Shown here: piece after piece, positions 31,559 to 40,409 of the stretch | How positions within the stretch are numbered: the stretch's first letter is position 1 | Layout: each line of letters starts with the position of its first letter | NCBI RefSeq assembly: GCF_014201355.1 | Contig: NZ_JACHEG010000006.1 | Location: forward strand, 1-49,805 | DNA from: Aliirhizobium wenxiniae | GTDB taxonomy: Bacteria > Pseudomonadota > Alphaproteobacteria > Rhizobiales > Rhizobiaceae | Length of the DNA: 49,805 bases | Reading direction: 5' to 3' | Program-made: the position numbers and the translations under genes | The notes under the pieces: model-generated | Databases searched by the model: none | Told to the model about the DNA's origin: nothing | What the model saw: the letters and a program-made list of their open reading frames with translations, nothing else

Positions 31559-31777
31559 CTAACGGCCGGTGTAGATACGGTGCATCGTTTCTGCGGCGAC
31601 CTTTTCAACTGGGATCTCGAAAAAAATGTCCGGATTGCTCGCCAACGCCTGAAACGTTCGTTCGATCAAGTCATTTTTCTCCGGGCCGGCGAGATGGTAT
31701 CGCGCGGCGTAGCGGCCCAACAGCATTCTCAGTGTGCGCATGTCGCTCGTGGAAAGACCCCGGCTCCCTCTGTTCAT
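31559..31777 (-). CDS. Small helical hypothetical protein, sigma region 2-like
   Basis: This 72-residue protein has AGGGAGGA ideally placed before ATG 31777. The core RTLRMLLGRYAARYHLAG, then NDLIERTFQALASNP, has the spacing of an ECF sigma factor region 2 helix pair (YA...DLVQETFLRAL), but no region 4 follows. It could be a stand-alone regulatory mini-protein or a fragment. Similar short genes occur in Rhizobiales; I cannot name a function. Confidence 0.55.
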   Translation of the reverse strand: MNRGSRGLSTSDMRTLRMLLGRYAARYHLAGPEKNDLIERTFQALASNPDIFFEIPVEKVAAETMHRIYTGR

Positions 31778-31988
31778 GTTTTCCTCCCTGATCTAACCGG
31801 CCTCGAAAGTCGACCCATTTCAGCGGCTTCGATTATTCCGATAAGCCCCGAGATAATTTCGAAGGTGTCTGACATCAAGAAGCCGGCGCAAATGCAGGCT
31901 GCCGTTGTGTGGTAATGCTGGCCAACACCTTGATTATCATCCCCTAAAACACACGTATCTCCGTGATGCTCTTGTCTTTGGAGGAAAG

Positions 31989-33272
31989 ATGGTAGCGGAA
32001 CCGTATACGGCCGACGACCCTGAAACCCGGCTGGCGCTGTTCGACTTTGCGTTCGAGAATGCTCCGATAGGGATCGCTCTGGTCGATTTAGAGGGGCGCA
32101 TTATTCGCGGCAACGCAGCTTTCGCCAAGCTTCTGTCGCTTCCGCTCGAAAAGGTACTGGGAACGCATTTCAGGGACTTTACCCATCCGGACGATATCGA
32201 GGCAGACCTCATCCTCTTTCAGCAGGTGCTGCAGGGAAGGCGAGACGGCTACACGATCGAGAAGCGATACGTCCGGCCATCTGGCGAGATCGTTCACGTC
32301 CTGATCCATGTTGCCGCGATGCGCGATGCCGAGGGCAAGGTCGTACGCTTCATATCACAGGTCGAGGATATCACCCGCCACAAGGAGCATGAGCGTCAGC
32401 TCGCCGAGCGGGCAGCGCAGCTTGAGCTGGCGCTTGAAGCCGTTCGGGGCGGTTTCTGGCAGATGGACATCCTGACAGGCAAGTTCGAGACCTCGGATCG
32501 ACTGGCTCAGTTCATCGGAGGCCCGACGGCCGCGCGCCTCGATCTCGAGCGCTATGTCGACAGGGTCAATGTCAATGACGGCGCCCAAGCCGATCTTACA
32601 CCGCTGATCGCCGGTGAGCTCGATCAGAACGTCGCCGAGTACCGCCTTGATACCGTCCACGGCGAACGGTGGATGCGTTGTGACCGAAGGCTTTTGCGCG
32701 ACAGTGACGGACGGCCGGTGAAGATTGTCGGCATGGCAATCGATTTTACCGACGAGCGACGTCGGATCGAGATGCTGGAGGAGACGGCGCGCACAGACGT
32801 GTTGACCGGATTGCTGAACCGGCGTGGGCTGTCGACGGAATTTGCGGCATTAACTTCTGCTGACGGTTTCGCTGTCCTTGCACTCGACCTTGACGGCTTC
32901 AAGGAGGTCAATGATGCTCATGGCCACGCGATGGGAGATGTCGTCCTGCAAACCACAGCCGCGCGCCTGACCTCAGCCGTAAGACAAACCGATCTTGTGG
33001 CACGCACGGGCGGGGATGAATTCGTTGTGGTTGTTGCGGGCGATCGGTCCACAGGCGAAGCGGCCGCTGAGCGGATACTCGCACGGATGAGGGAGCCTAT
33101 CCCAATTTCCAATAAGGTCGCCGACATCCGCACGAGCATAGGCGGGATTTGGACAGGCGAGAAGCGTGATGTGTCCGAGCTCCTGAATGAGGCCGACGCG
33201 CTTCTTTACGATGCAAAGGCTGCCGGAAAAGACGCCGTCAGGTTTCAATCGGCATCCGGGTCGGTATCTTGA
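31989..33272 (+). CDS. PAS-PAS-GGDEF diguanylate cyclase
   Basis: This 427-residue soluble cyclase has a first PAS (about 12-130: FAFENAPIGIALVDLEGRI, FTHPDDIEAD, IEKRYVRPSGE), a second PAS-like domain (LELALEAVRGGFWQMDILTG), then GGDEF (TDVLTGLLNRRGL, LALDLDGFKEVNDAHGHAMGD, active site ARTGGDEF). It should produce cyclic di-GMP under PAS control. GGAGG lies 4 bases before ATG 31989. The 3' end overlaps the converging gene by 28 bases. No EAL domain is present. Confidence 0.93.
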   Translation: MVAEPYTADDPETRLALFDFAFENAPIGIALVDLEGRIIRGNAAFAKLLSLPLEKVLGTHFRDFTHPDDIEADLILFQQVLQGRRDGYTIEKRYVRPSGEIVHVLIHVAAMRDAEGKVVRFISQVEDITRHKEHERQLAERAAQLELALEAVRGGFWQMDILTGKFETSDRLAQFIGGPTAARLDLERYVDRVNVNDGAQADLTPLIAGELDQNVAEYRLDTVHGERWMRCDRRLLRDSDGRPVKIVGMAIDFTDERRRIEMLEETARTDVLTGLLNRRGLSTEFAALTSADGFAVLALDLDGFKEVNDAHGHAMGDVVLQTTAARLTSAVRQTDLVARTGGDEFVVVVAGDRSTGEAAAERILARMREPIPISNKVADIRTSIGGIWTGEKRDVSELLNEADALLYDAKAAGKDAVRFQSASGSVS

Positions 33273-33580
33273 GGCAGTTCATCATCGACTCCATTAACAG
33301 ACTTTGATCGCCGGGTTCGACATGTCACGAGGTCATTGTATCGAGACCTGAGGTCGGACATCTCGTACTCGCCGCTGATCCATAGATCGACCCAGGCCAG
33401 GAACTTTGGGTTATTGTCGATAGGCATGCCCCGCGACATCGCTTTGGCGCGAACCTGATCGAAAATCATTCGCCGTCTGTCGCTGTCGATCGCCAATCCC
33501 AGTTCCTCGATAAAGTCGGGAGGCGCTAAAGGAAAACCGAGATCCCCTCCGTATTGACGACATAGATGAATTCTTCCCAT
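33245..33580 (-). CDS. Hypothetical protein, about 100 residues
   Basis: The conserved-looking core is PPDFIEELGLAIDSDRRRMI, RAKAMSRGMPIDNNPKFL and AWVDLWISGEYEMSDLRSRY, then a charged tail. It has the look of a small helical regulator; I do not recognise a named domain. If translated from 33580 it overlaps the upstream gene by 55 bases, so a later start within the first 25 codons is likely. It converges on the GGDEF gene with a 28-base overlap. Confidence 0.6.
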   Translation of the reverse strand: MGRIHLCRQYGGDLGFPLAPPDFIEELGLAIDSDRRRMIFDQVRAKAMSRGMPIDNNPKFLAWVDLWISGEYEMSDLRSRYNDLVTCRTRRSKSVNGVDDELPQDTDPDAD

Positions 33581-33762
33581 GCCTCATGAGCTGACGCGAA
33601 AGATTCATTCCAGTCGGTGAGCTGATCTTCTAAGCTAGTCACCTCCATCCGCCAATCATCTGCGCCTGCGGGCCGGAAGATTTCCACAATGACGGTGATG
33701 CCGTTGTCGGTATAGCGGCCGGAGAGTTCGGATCGTTCGGGTATTTGCTGATGCGGGTTCAT
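33526..33762 (-). CDS. Small hypothetical protein, 78 residues
   Basis: ATG 33762 opens a frame with a beta-rich middle (SGRYTDNGITVIVEIFRPAG, WRMEVTSLED) and a helix SFASAHEAWEEFIYVV. The pattern is that of a small alpha/beta protein common in rhizobia, but I cannot name the family. It overlaps and is probably translationally linked to the following gene on the same strand. Confidence 0.6.
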   Translation of the reverse strand: MNPHQQIPERSELSGRYTDNGITVIVEIFRPAGADDWRMEVTSLEDQLTDWNESFASAHEAWEEFIYVVNTEGISVFL

Positions 33763-33833
33763 TGTCTATCACCGGACGTATATGGCGATGCTTTGGTTGG
33801 CCGGGTGGCCAGCCCTATAAAATCAGGCGGCGA

Positions 33834-34076
33834 TTATTTGGATCGTGATGGTTTCGACTTCTTCGCCGGACCAATGCCCAACTCCTTGTTCAGCTTTTTC
33901 TGAGCGAGTTTGCGGGCGCGGCGGAAGCCTTCTGCCTTTTCTCGTGCGCGCTTCTCCGACGGCTTCTCAAAGTGCTCGCGCAAGCGCATTTCCCGGACGA
34001 CGCCCTCCTGCTGAAGTTTCTTCTTGAGGACACGCAAGGCTTGGTCGACGTTGTTGTCTCGGACGAGGATAAGCAC
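33834..34076 (-). CDS. rpsU: 30S ribosomal protein bS21
   Basis: This 80-residue protein has the bS21 pattern: VLILVRDNNVDQALRVLKKKLQQEG, REMRLREHFEKPSEKRAREKAE and a basic KK-rich tail. bS21 sits near the anti-Shine-Dalgarno end of 16S rRNA and affects initiation. The start is GTG 34076, 5 bases after AGGAG, at the family start site; the longer ATG frame lacks support. Rhizobia usually carry more than one rpsU, and accessory copies often neighbour cold-shock genes, so this is probably a conditional paralogue. Confidence 0.93.
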   Translation of the reverse strand: MLILVRDNNVDQALRVLKKKLQQEGVVREMRLREHFEKPSEKRAREKAEGFRRARKLAQKKLNKELGIGPAKKSKPSRSK

Positions 34077-34456
34077 GGTAGCTCCTGGTGTAGTGAAATC
34101 AGCTCGGAAAACCGATAAACGCAAGTTCGCGTGGATTGCAACGGTCGATCCTAGACGACATGTACTTTAGTGGAGCTTCGGCTTTAGCCTCGCGTCGGCC
34201 TGCCGCACTTTTTCCCGCGGGAGGCTTGTTCGTTTCAAATCATGTCATTCGGGAGCACAGTTTCTTCGGGTCGATAGTTACCAGTATGAGGAGGTAAACG
34301 TTTGGTCGAATGAATAACCTTCTGGAAGTTAGCCGCCAAAATGACGGGTCAGTGGTTCGTATCGGCTCAAGAGCTTAAACAGCGTATCCGTACCATTCTA
34401 ATTTCCTCTCCCTTAAAGGCAGGCGAGGGCATAAACCCGTCGACTTTGCCAGAATT
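34077..34456. other. Intergenic stretch between the kinase end and rpsU
   Basis: No gene is supported here on either strand. A 10-base palindrome TCCCGCGGGA lies near 34212 and may act in termination of the kaiC operon or in rpsU control. A plus-strand frame at 34341-34589 is antisense to the kinase end and has no coding features. Confidence 0.4.
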
Positions 34457-35944
34457 TTACAGGATAGGCGATGTGGCCATAACATCTTCAGCCGGTATTC
34501 TGATCGAGCATGTTACACCAGAGGGAGCAAAGTCGATTTGTGCGCCACCGGCGGGTGAATATTTCAGGCTACGTTCGATGACCGTATGACCGAATCCTTT
34601 TCGTGTCGGTGGCGAGACTTCAGGTCCTCCACGCTCGACCCAGCGGATGATCCGGCTTTCGCCCTCGACATTCGGATCCAGCTGCACAGAGATTGTGCCA
34701 CTCTCGCTCGTGAGCGCGCCATATTTGGCGGCATTTGTTGCCAGCTCATGGATGATCAGCCCAAGGGGTACTGCTGCCCGCGGCAAAATCTCAACGTCGC
34801 TTCCGTCGATGGAAAATCTTCGGTGATAGTCGGCAACAAAGGGCGCAAGCTCCGCGGCCACTAGTTCACTCAGCCGTATAGATGACCAGGACCGATCAGC
34901 AAGAATGTTGTGAGTAGCAGCCAATGCATGGATGCGGCCTGAGAATGCTTCACGAAAGCCTTCGATACTGTCTTCGGTCGATGCTGTCCGGTTCGATATC
35001 GACACGACAAGCGCGAGGGTGTTTTTAACCCGATGATCGAGCTCGCGCATCAGAAGAAGTTGCTGGCGCTCAGCAGATTTTCTTGCCGAAAGGTCAACTA
35101 GGGTCGCCACTGCGCCTTTCGTCTGGTTTTCAGCAACGCGCAAGGGAGCCGCACTGACGAGAACATCCTGTGTTATGCGTCCGCGCGGCGCCAACGCTTC
35201 AACCCCTTGGACGGATTGGCCAGCTACAGCGAGCGCAATGAAATCGTCGCCCTGCATCAAACCGGTGGCTGCTGAAAATTCCAGGCCGAAGGCTTTATCA
35301 AAAGACAGACCGACGGGATCACAGGATGCGAGGGCAATCGCTGCGGCATTTGCGTGTGATACAATGCCATCTTCGTCGGTAACCACAACCGCCTCAGCCG
35401 CGGAGGCGAGAATAGCAAGCGCCGTTCGTTCCGCCTCCTGATTTCGTTCGGCCTGGATGCGGTCCGTAATATCCGTAAACGTGGCAGCGACTGCATCGTT
35501 GACACCAAGCTGGAGGGCGTCTGAATTCAGTAAAAGGCGGCGAAGGGAACCATCAACGCTGATCTGCACCTCGCAGGTGGTCTTTTGATCGCGAGCTGCC
35601 CGCAAGGCGTTATTGACGGCGGCGCGATTTACGTCATCAAAGGCGTCCCAAAACCCGCCTTCGGCGACGGACTGTTTGGACACATCAAGCAGCGTGCAAA
35701 GAGCGCCGTTGCAATAGAGGAGGTTACCATGGCTATCGAAAGCAGCAGCCCCGATGTCCATTGCCTCCATAAATGACCGATAGGAATCGTTGCCATCAAG
35801 CGTGAAGACTTCGTCGGAGACAGAGCTCTTTCTTATCACAAGAGCATCAATCTCACCCTCGCGTATGGCGCGAATTATGTCTTCCGCCTCCTCCAACCGA
35901 CGATAGAGTTCATCTTTCGAAAGGTCAGACCTGCCATTGCTCAT
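34457..35944 (-). CDS. PAS-PAS HWE histidine kinase of the kaiBC operon
   Basis: This 495-residue soluble kinase has an N-terminal coiled coil (LYRRLEEAEDIIRAI) with the EIDALVI motif, two PAS modules (about 45-165 and 180-300), then the HWE core: H-box RELDHRVKNTLALVVSI, N-box HELATNAAKYGALT and WVERGGP. ATG 35944 overlaps the kaiB stop in ATGA, so the kinase is translationally coupled to kaiB. The same kaiC-kaiB-kinase order is known from other alphaproteobacteria such as Rhodopseudomonas, where the kinase is taken as the output or input arm of the Kai module. Confidence 0.93.
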   Translation of the reverse strand: MSNGRSDLSKDELYRRLEEAEDIIRAIREGEIDALVIRKSSVSDEVFTLDGNDSYRSFMEAMDIGAAAFDSHGNLLYCNGALCTLLDVSKQSVAEGGFWDAFDDVNRAAVNNALRAARDQKTTCEVQISVDGSLRRLLLNSDALQLGVNDAVAATFTDITDRIQAERNQEAERTALAILASAAEAVVVTDEDGIVSHANAAAIALASCDPVGLSFDKAFGLEFSAATGLMQGDDFIALAVAGQSVQGVEALAPRGRITQDVLVSAAPLRVAENQTKGAVATLVDLSARKSAERQQLLLMRELDHRVKNTLALVVSISNRTASTEDSIEGFREAFSGRIHALAATHNILADRSWSSIRLSELVAAELAPFVADYHRRFSIDGSDVEILPRAAVPLGLIIHELATNAAKYGALTSESGTISVQLDPNVEGESRIIRWVERGGPEVSPPTRKGFGHTVIERSLKYSPAGGAQIDFAPSGVTCSIRIPAEDVMATSPIL

Positions 35945-36246
35945 TCGTTTTCGCTTACCTGAAGATTGACCAGTACCTTTTCCGAATTTGAAAGATCGCC
36001 GATGATTTTTCTGATCGGTGTCGGCAATTCCCTCACGAGGGTCGGGATTGCAACAATATTGTGCTCCCGCGCAAGGTGCGGAGATTTCTTGAGATCGATG
36101 ACCTCGATTACGTACTTGCCCGGCAGATTCTCGGAGCAAATCTTTTCAAGGTTTTTGATCGCCGCAAGCGATTTGGGTGTCTCTCCAGCAACATAAAGGA
36201 CGAGTTTCTTAGGGCCGCGAGCCTCTAGTGTTTCGTTTGTTTCCAT
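35941..36246 (-). CDS. kaiB: Circadian clock protein KaiB homologue
   Basis: This 101-residue thioredoxin-like KaiB shows the family opening LVLYVAGETPKSLAAIKNLEKIC, then YVIEVIDLKKSPHLAREHNIVAIPTL and RKIIGDLSNSEKVL. In cyanobacteria KaiB changes fold and binds the KaiC CI ring. The gene lies 6 bases after kaiC and overlaps the kinase gene by 4 bases. No kaiA is present, as expected outside cyanobacteria. Confidence 0.96.
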   Translation of the reverse strand: METNETLEARGPKKLVLYVAGETPKSLAAIKNLEKICSENLPGKYVIEVIDLKKSPHLAREHNIVAIPTLVRELPTPIRKIIGDLSNSEKVLVNLQVSENE

Positions 36247-36252
36247 AATCGC

Positions 36253-37950
36253 CTAACCATCTACACGACGGCTTTTCTCCATTTCCTGTTGATCCATTGC
36301 GGACTGCTCGAGATACATATCTTCCGCATCCGTAACCTTATTCAGTTCGATCTCATCAGCATCAAGCTCCGCCTGCAAAGCTTCGATCTGTGCGAGCGCC
36401 TTTCGACGCCGATGCTTGATGCGTTCAGCCTGCCTTGCCACTTCAGCACGCCGCTCGACTTCATTACGTCGTGCCCTAGCCTCTTCTGATTGACGCATCG
36501 ATCCCGTCAGGGCTCTGCCATCACCAATGTAGGGCGCAAGCAGCTTGATTCCTCTGTCAGACATCACGAATTCGCGGACCTGGTTTGAGTGGGATAGCCC
36601 GCGCGCTTTTAGCAAGTAGAGTTCACGATTGAACTCGCCGCCTATCTCCCGGTTCAGTAACAGGATCCATGCATCCATCAATGACGAAAGCCCGACATCG
36701 GTTTCGGTTGTGCCGGCCTGTGAATGCATCAGATGGGTAAAAACCGCTGTCGTTCCGCGTGATTTGAGAAAATCGACCATCCTAAGCAGCATCGATTGCA
36801 CCTCGGGCTGCTCGCCACTGCCCATAAAAGCCGAAATTGGATCAAGGACGACGATAGACGGCTCGAAGCGCACGATCTCGCGCAACATGACCGCCAAGTG
36901 CATTTCAAGGCTATAGAAGGTCGGTCGGGCAGCGACGTAGTGAAGAAGACCGCAGTCTATGTGCTTTTGAAGGTCAGTTCCGATGGACGTCATGTTTCGC
37001 ACGGTCTGATCAACCGATTCCTCGAAGGAGAAATAGATCGCCTTTTCGCCACGTTCACATGCAGCCGCCGCGAATGAGGCCGAGAGGGAGCTCTTACCCG
37101 ACCCTGCGACACCACTTAGCAAAATGCTCGTTCCGCGGTGGAAGCCGCCGCCTGACAGCATAGCGTCCAGGTCTTCGACACCGGAGGAAATACGCTCGTC
37201 CGATACTTTGTGGTTGAGGCCAAGACTGCTGATCGGAAGCACGCTGAATCCATCCTGGTCTATCAGGAAGGGCACCTCATTGGTGCCATGCGCCGTGCCG
37301 CGGTACTTGACGATACGAAGACGCCGCGTAGAAATTTGATTTTGCACGCGATGGTCGAGAAGGATCACGCAATCCGAGACATACTCTTCCAAGCCTTGAC
37401 GCGTGAGCGAGCCATCGCCGCGCTCACCCGTTATAATTGTTGTTAGACCCTTGTCCTTGAGCCAATCGAACAACCTGCGAATTTCAGCACGCAAAATGGC
37501 GGGGTTAGTAAAAGCGGAAAAGAGGCTCTCTATTGTATCAAGAACAATTCTTTTTGCTCCGACCTGGTTAATGGCGAGCTCAAGCCGGAGAAATAGACCT
37601 TCGAGATCGTAGTCACCGATTTCCTCAAGTTCGGACGGATCAATCGATATATGTTCAAGGTAGATTTTCCCTTGATCCACTAGCTGCTCGACATCAAAGC
37701 CCAACGACTTAACGTTACTTATGATATCTGAAGGACGTTCTTCGAAAGTTACAAAGACGCCCGGCTCGTCCATGTCACGCGCGCCATTCAACAGAAATGT
37801 GGATGCGAAAAGGGTTTTGCCGCAACCTGCGGTACCGCAAACAAGAGTCGGGCGGCCCGTCGGCAAGCCGCCCAGTGTCAACTCGTCGAAACCAACGATC
37901 CCCGTGCGAGATTTGCCAATACCTTCGAAAACAGTCATTCGTGTATCCAT
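36253..37950 (-). CDS. kaiC: Circadian clock ATPase KaiC homologue
   Basis: This 565-residue double RecA-like ATPase has Walker A motifs GTAGCGKT (39-46) and GVAGSGKS (280-287). Catalytic Glu pairs lie in VTFEER and FSFEES. The CII phosphorylation site, Ser-Thr in Synechococcus, is Ser-Ser here (GLSSLMDAW, 422-423), as in KaiC2-type proteins. Residues about 485-560 form an extra charged coiled coil (SEEARARRNEVERRAE) in place of the cyanobacterial A-loop tail. ATG 37950 precedes the fold by about 10 residues; the frame upstream of it is unconserved. It heads the kaiC-kaiB-kinase operon. Without KaiA, an hourglass or energy-sensing role is more likely than a self-sustained clock (inference). 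Confidence 0.96.
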   Translation of the reverse strand: MDTRMTVFEGIGKSRTGIVGFDELTLGGLPTGRPTLVCGTAGCGKTLFASTFLLNGARDMDEPGVFVTFEERPSDIISNVKSLGFDVEQLVDQGKIYLEHISIDPSELEEIGDYDLEGLFLRLELAINQVGAKRIVLDTIESLFSAFTNPAILRAEIRRLFDWLKDKGLTTIITGERGDGSLTRQGLEEYVSDCVILLDHRVQNQISTRRLRIVKYRGTAHGTNEVPFLIDQDGFSVLPISSLGLNHKVSDERISSGVEDLDAMLSGGGFHRGTSILLSGVAGSGKSSLSASFAAAACERGEKAIYFSFEESVDQTVRNMTSIGTDLQKHIDCGLLHYVAARPTFYSLEMHLAVMLREIVRFEPSIVVLDPISAFMGSGEQPEVQSMLLRMVDFLKSRGTTAVFTHLMHSQAGTTETDVGLSSLMDAWILLLNREIGGEFNRELYLLKARGLSHSNQVREFVMSDRGIKLLAPYIGDGRALTGSMRQSEEARARRNEVERRAEVARQAERIKHRRRKALAQIEALQAELDADEIELNKVTDAEDMYLEQSAMDQQEMEKSRRVDG

Positions 37951-38447
37951 CAACTTACATATGTGCTCAATATCCCAGAAAATCAGTCGCGGCAATTTGC
38001 GAAACCGTACCATAAGGAACAACCAGGTTGGATAAGGGGCGACAGTTGACGCAGCAAGGGAAAGGGTGAACCGCTTTCCCATCTTGTAGCGGCATTGATC
38101 CGTAAGCTTGAAAACCTCGGCTGCGCAGAGCCATTGAAGGTCACTGATTGTCTTGGCGGCAATGGGTCACGATTATGGCTCATATGGGGCCCGGGTGCCG
38201 TAGATCATTTTGTTTATTGAATATTAGAAATTCCCGGGCGGAGAGTACCGTTCGTTTCCGTTCATGACCGCAGTTTTGGTAATTCAACCGGCCAATCGTC
38301 TTCCGCTCAACGAAGAGCAGGACCGTTTCCACAAAGCCCCTGTCGCGGATCGAAAACGCGGGAGACGTTGCCGATCCGCATCTGAGGGAGAGGTAGGACA
38401 GAACCTGTCCTGAGACATTGCCCCGACGCTCATCTGGGTAGCCAGGT
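37951..38447. other. Divergent kaiC/htpG intergenic region
   Basis: This stretch of about 500 bases should carry the kaiC promoter on the minus strand. CCCGGG occurs twice (near 38188 and 38233) flanking an AT-rich stretch with TTTGTTTATTGAATATTAG, a possible regulatory site. I could not define the kaiC promoter with confidence, and no coding frame is supported. Confidence 0.35.
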
Positions 38448-38476
38448 CTTGAACTCTTAATCCGGAAAAACCATTT
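38448..38476 (+). promoter_or_regulatory. Putative RpoH (sigma-32) promoter of htpG
   Basis: CTTGAA (38448-38453) and CCATTT (38471-38476) are 17 bases apart. This fits the alphaproteobacterial heat-shock consensus well and matches the -35 and spacing of the hsp20 promoter. The transcript would start about 26 bases before the htpG ATG. Confidence 0.6.
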
Positions 38477-38508
38477 GACCGGCGATTTCTTTGTCGATGG
38501 AGGTTTCA

Positions 38509-40401
38509 ATGACGGGAATTGAGGAACGGCAGCCCGAGCAACACGTATTCGAGGCCGATGTCAGCCGGCTCCTGCACATGATGGTGCATTCGGTTTACTC
38601 GGACAAAGACGTGTTCCTCCGTGAGTTGATTTCGAACGCGGCGGATGCTTGCGAAAAGCTGCGGTACGAGTCCGTTTCCCAGCCTCAGCTGTCGTCCGAT
38701 CGAGCCCAGCCGGGAATTCTTGTGACGCTCAATGAAGAGGCGCAAAAGCTCGTTATTGAAGATAACGGCATCGGTATGAGCCGTGACGAGATGATTGATG
38801 CTCTCGGCACCATCGCGCGCTCCGGGACAAAAGCTTTTATCGAGCGACTGGAGGCGGCCAAAGCTGGAGAAAAGGCGGAGCTTATCGGTCAGTTCGGCGT
38901 GGGCTTCTATTCCTCGTTCATGGTCGCTGATCGGGTTGATGTAATTTCCCGTCGGGCCGGCGAGAGCGAGGCTTGGAAATGGTCATCCGACGGCAAAGGA
39001 AGTTATCAGGTCGTAGCCGTCGATCTTGCCGAAGCTCCGGCCAGAGGAACGCGTGTTGTGCTCCATCTCATGCCGGATGAAAAGAAGTATACCAGTAAAT
39101 GGACCGTCGAAAAAATCATCCGTGATCAATCCGGACACGTGCCTGTTCCTATCCATCTCGCTGAAAAGGACGGCGAAGAGCCGTCACAGGTCTCAGATGG
39201 TGCAGCTCTCTGGATCAAGCAGAAGGGCGAGATATCCAAGCAGGATTACGACGATTTCTATAGAAGCGTCTCTGGGCAGTACGACGAGCCACTAGCTAAC
39301 GTGCATTTCCGCGCTGAGGGCCGCCACGAATACACGACGCTTGCCTTTATCCCCGGCTCCCAACCGTTCGACCTGTTCGATCCCGACCGGCAGGGCCGGA
39401 TGAAACTCTACGTGAAGCGGGTCTTCATAACCGACGAAGCCGAGTTGCTGCCGCGTTACCTGCGCTTCGTCCGCGGCATCATCGACACCTCGGATCTGCC
39501 TCTCAACATCTCCCGGGAGATGATCCAGGAAAGCCCTGTACTTGCTGCCATCAAAAAAGGTGTCACGAGCCGAATCCTTTCTACCCTGGAGAAGATGGCT
39601 GAAGGCGAAGCCGAGACGTATTCCAAGATCTGGGATCTGTTCGGCGCAATTATCAAGGAAGGAATTTACGACGACTTCGAGCGTCGCTCGCAGTTGCTCA
39701 AGCTGGCGCGCTTCCGTAGTACCGTATCTCACGAGGCAACTCGAAGCCTGACCGATTACTTGACCGCAATGAAGGAAGGCCAGTCGGCGATCTATTACAT
39801 CAGCGGCTCCAGTCTGGACCAGTTGAAATCGTCGCCGCAGCTTGAGGGTTTCCGAGCCAAAGGTATCGAGGTGCTTCTCCTGACTGATGGCGTGGACAGT
39901 TTTTGGCCGACCAACGTCCCGGATTTTGAGGGCAAGCCATTCAAATCGGTTACCCAGGGCCTTGCCGATCTAAACGCTGTGTCAAGCGAGGGCGGCACTG
40001 ATGAGAGTGGCCGGGAAGCCTCTACCGAAGTGAAGGCTTTTATCGAATTTGCCCGTAGCGCCCTTGGTGAGGAGGTCGCTGACGTGCGTGTTTCCGATCG
40101 GTTGACGGAAAGCGCGGTCTGCCTTGTGGCGTCTGAACATGGGCCCGATCGCCAGCTCGAAAAGCTCCTCCAGGGCGCGGGGCGTTTGCAGACGGCATCT
40201 AAGCCGATCCTGGAGATTAATGCCCAGAGCGAGCGCATTAGAAGCATTGCATCGATCGGCGATCCGGCCTTCCGCGAAGATGCGGCGTGGCTGCTGCTTG
40301 ACGAAGCACGTATTCTTGATGGGGACAAACCAGCTAATCCGCGCGCATTCGCCGACCGTCAGGCAAGACTGTTCGCATCTGCGATTGGGCACGGCAAGTG
40401 A
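38509..40401 (+). CDS. htpG: Molecular chaperone HtpG (Hsp90)
   Basis: This is a full-length 630-residue Hsp90. Signature motifs are FLRELISNAADACEKLRY, the ATP site DNGIGMSRDEM, TIARSGTKAF, IGQFGVGFYSSFMVA, the middle-domain region LPLNISREMIQESP and a C-terminal dimerisation region. It folds and stabilises client proteins in the cytoplasm. ATG 38509 lies 5 bases after GGAGG; two earlier in-frame starts overlap that site. The promoter is of RpoH type. It is divergent from kaiC. Chromosomes usually carry one htpG, so this may be the only or an extra copy. Confidence 0.97.
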   Translation: MTGIEERQPEQHVFEADVSRLLHMMVHSVYSDKDVFLRELISNAADACEKLRYESVSQPQLSSDRAQPGILVTLNEEAQKLVIEDNGIGMSRDEMIDALGTIARSGTKAFIERLEAAKAGEKAELIGQFGVGFYSSFMVADRVDVISRRAGESEAWKWSSDGKGSYQVVAVDLAEAPARGTRVVLHLMPDEKKYTSKWTVEKIIRDQSGHVPVPIHLAEKDGEEPSQVSDGAALWIKQKGEISKQDYDDFYRSVSGQYDEPLANVHFRAEGRHEYTTLAFIPGSQPFDLFDPDRQGRMKLYVKRVFITDEAELLPRYLRFVRGIIDTSDLPLNISREMIQESPVLAAIKKGVTSRILSTLEKMAEGEAETYSKIWDLFGAIIKEGIYDDFERRSQLLKLARFRSTVSHEATRSLTDYLTAMKEGQSAIYYISGSSLDQLKSSPQLEGFRAKGIEVLLLTDGVDSFWPTNVPDFEGKPFKSVTQGLADLNAVSSEGGTDESGREASTEVKAFIEFARSALGEEVADVRVSDRLTESAVCLVASEHGPDRQLEKLLQGAGRLQTASKPILEINAQSERIRSIASIGDPAFREDAAWLLLDEARILDGDKPANPRAFADRQARLFASAIGHGK

Positions 40402-40409
40402 CAGGTTTG

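Noticed and set aside
34341..34589. Plus-strand frame of about 80 codons at the 3' end of the kaiBC-operon kinase
   Set aside because: It is antisense to a clearly coding kinase terminus, has no ribosome binding site and no recognisable domain.
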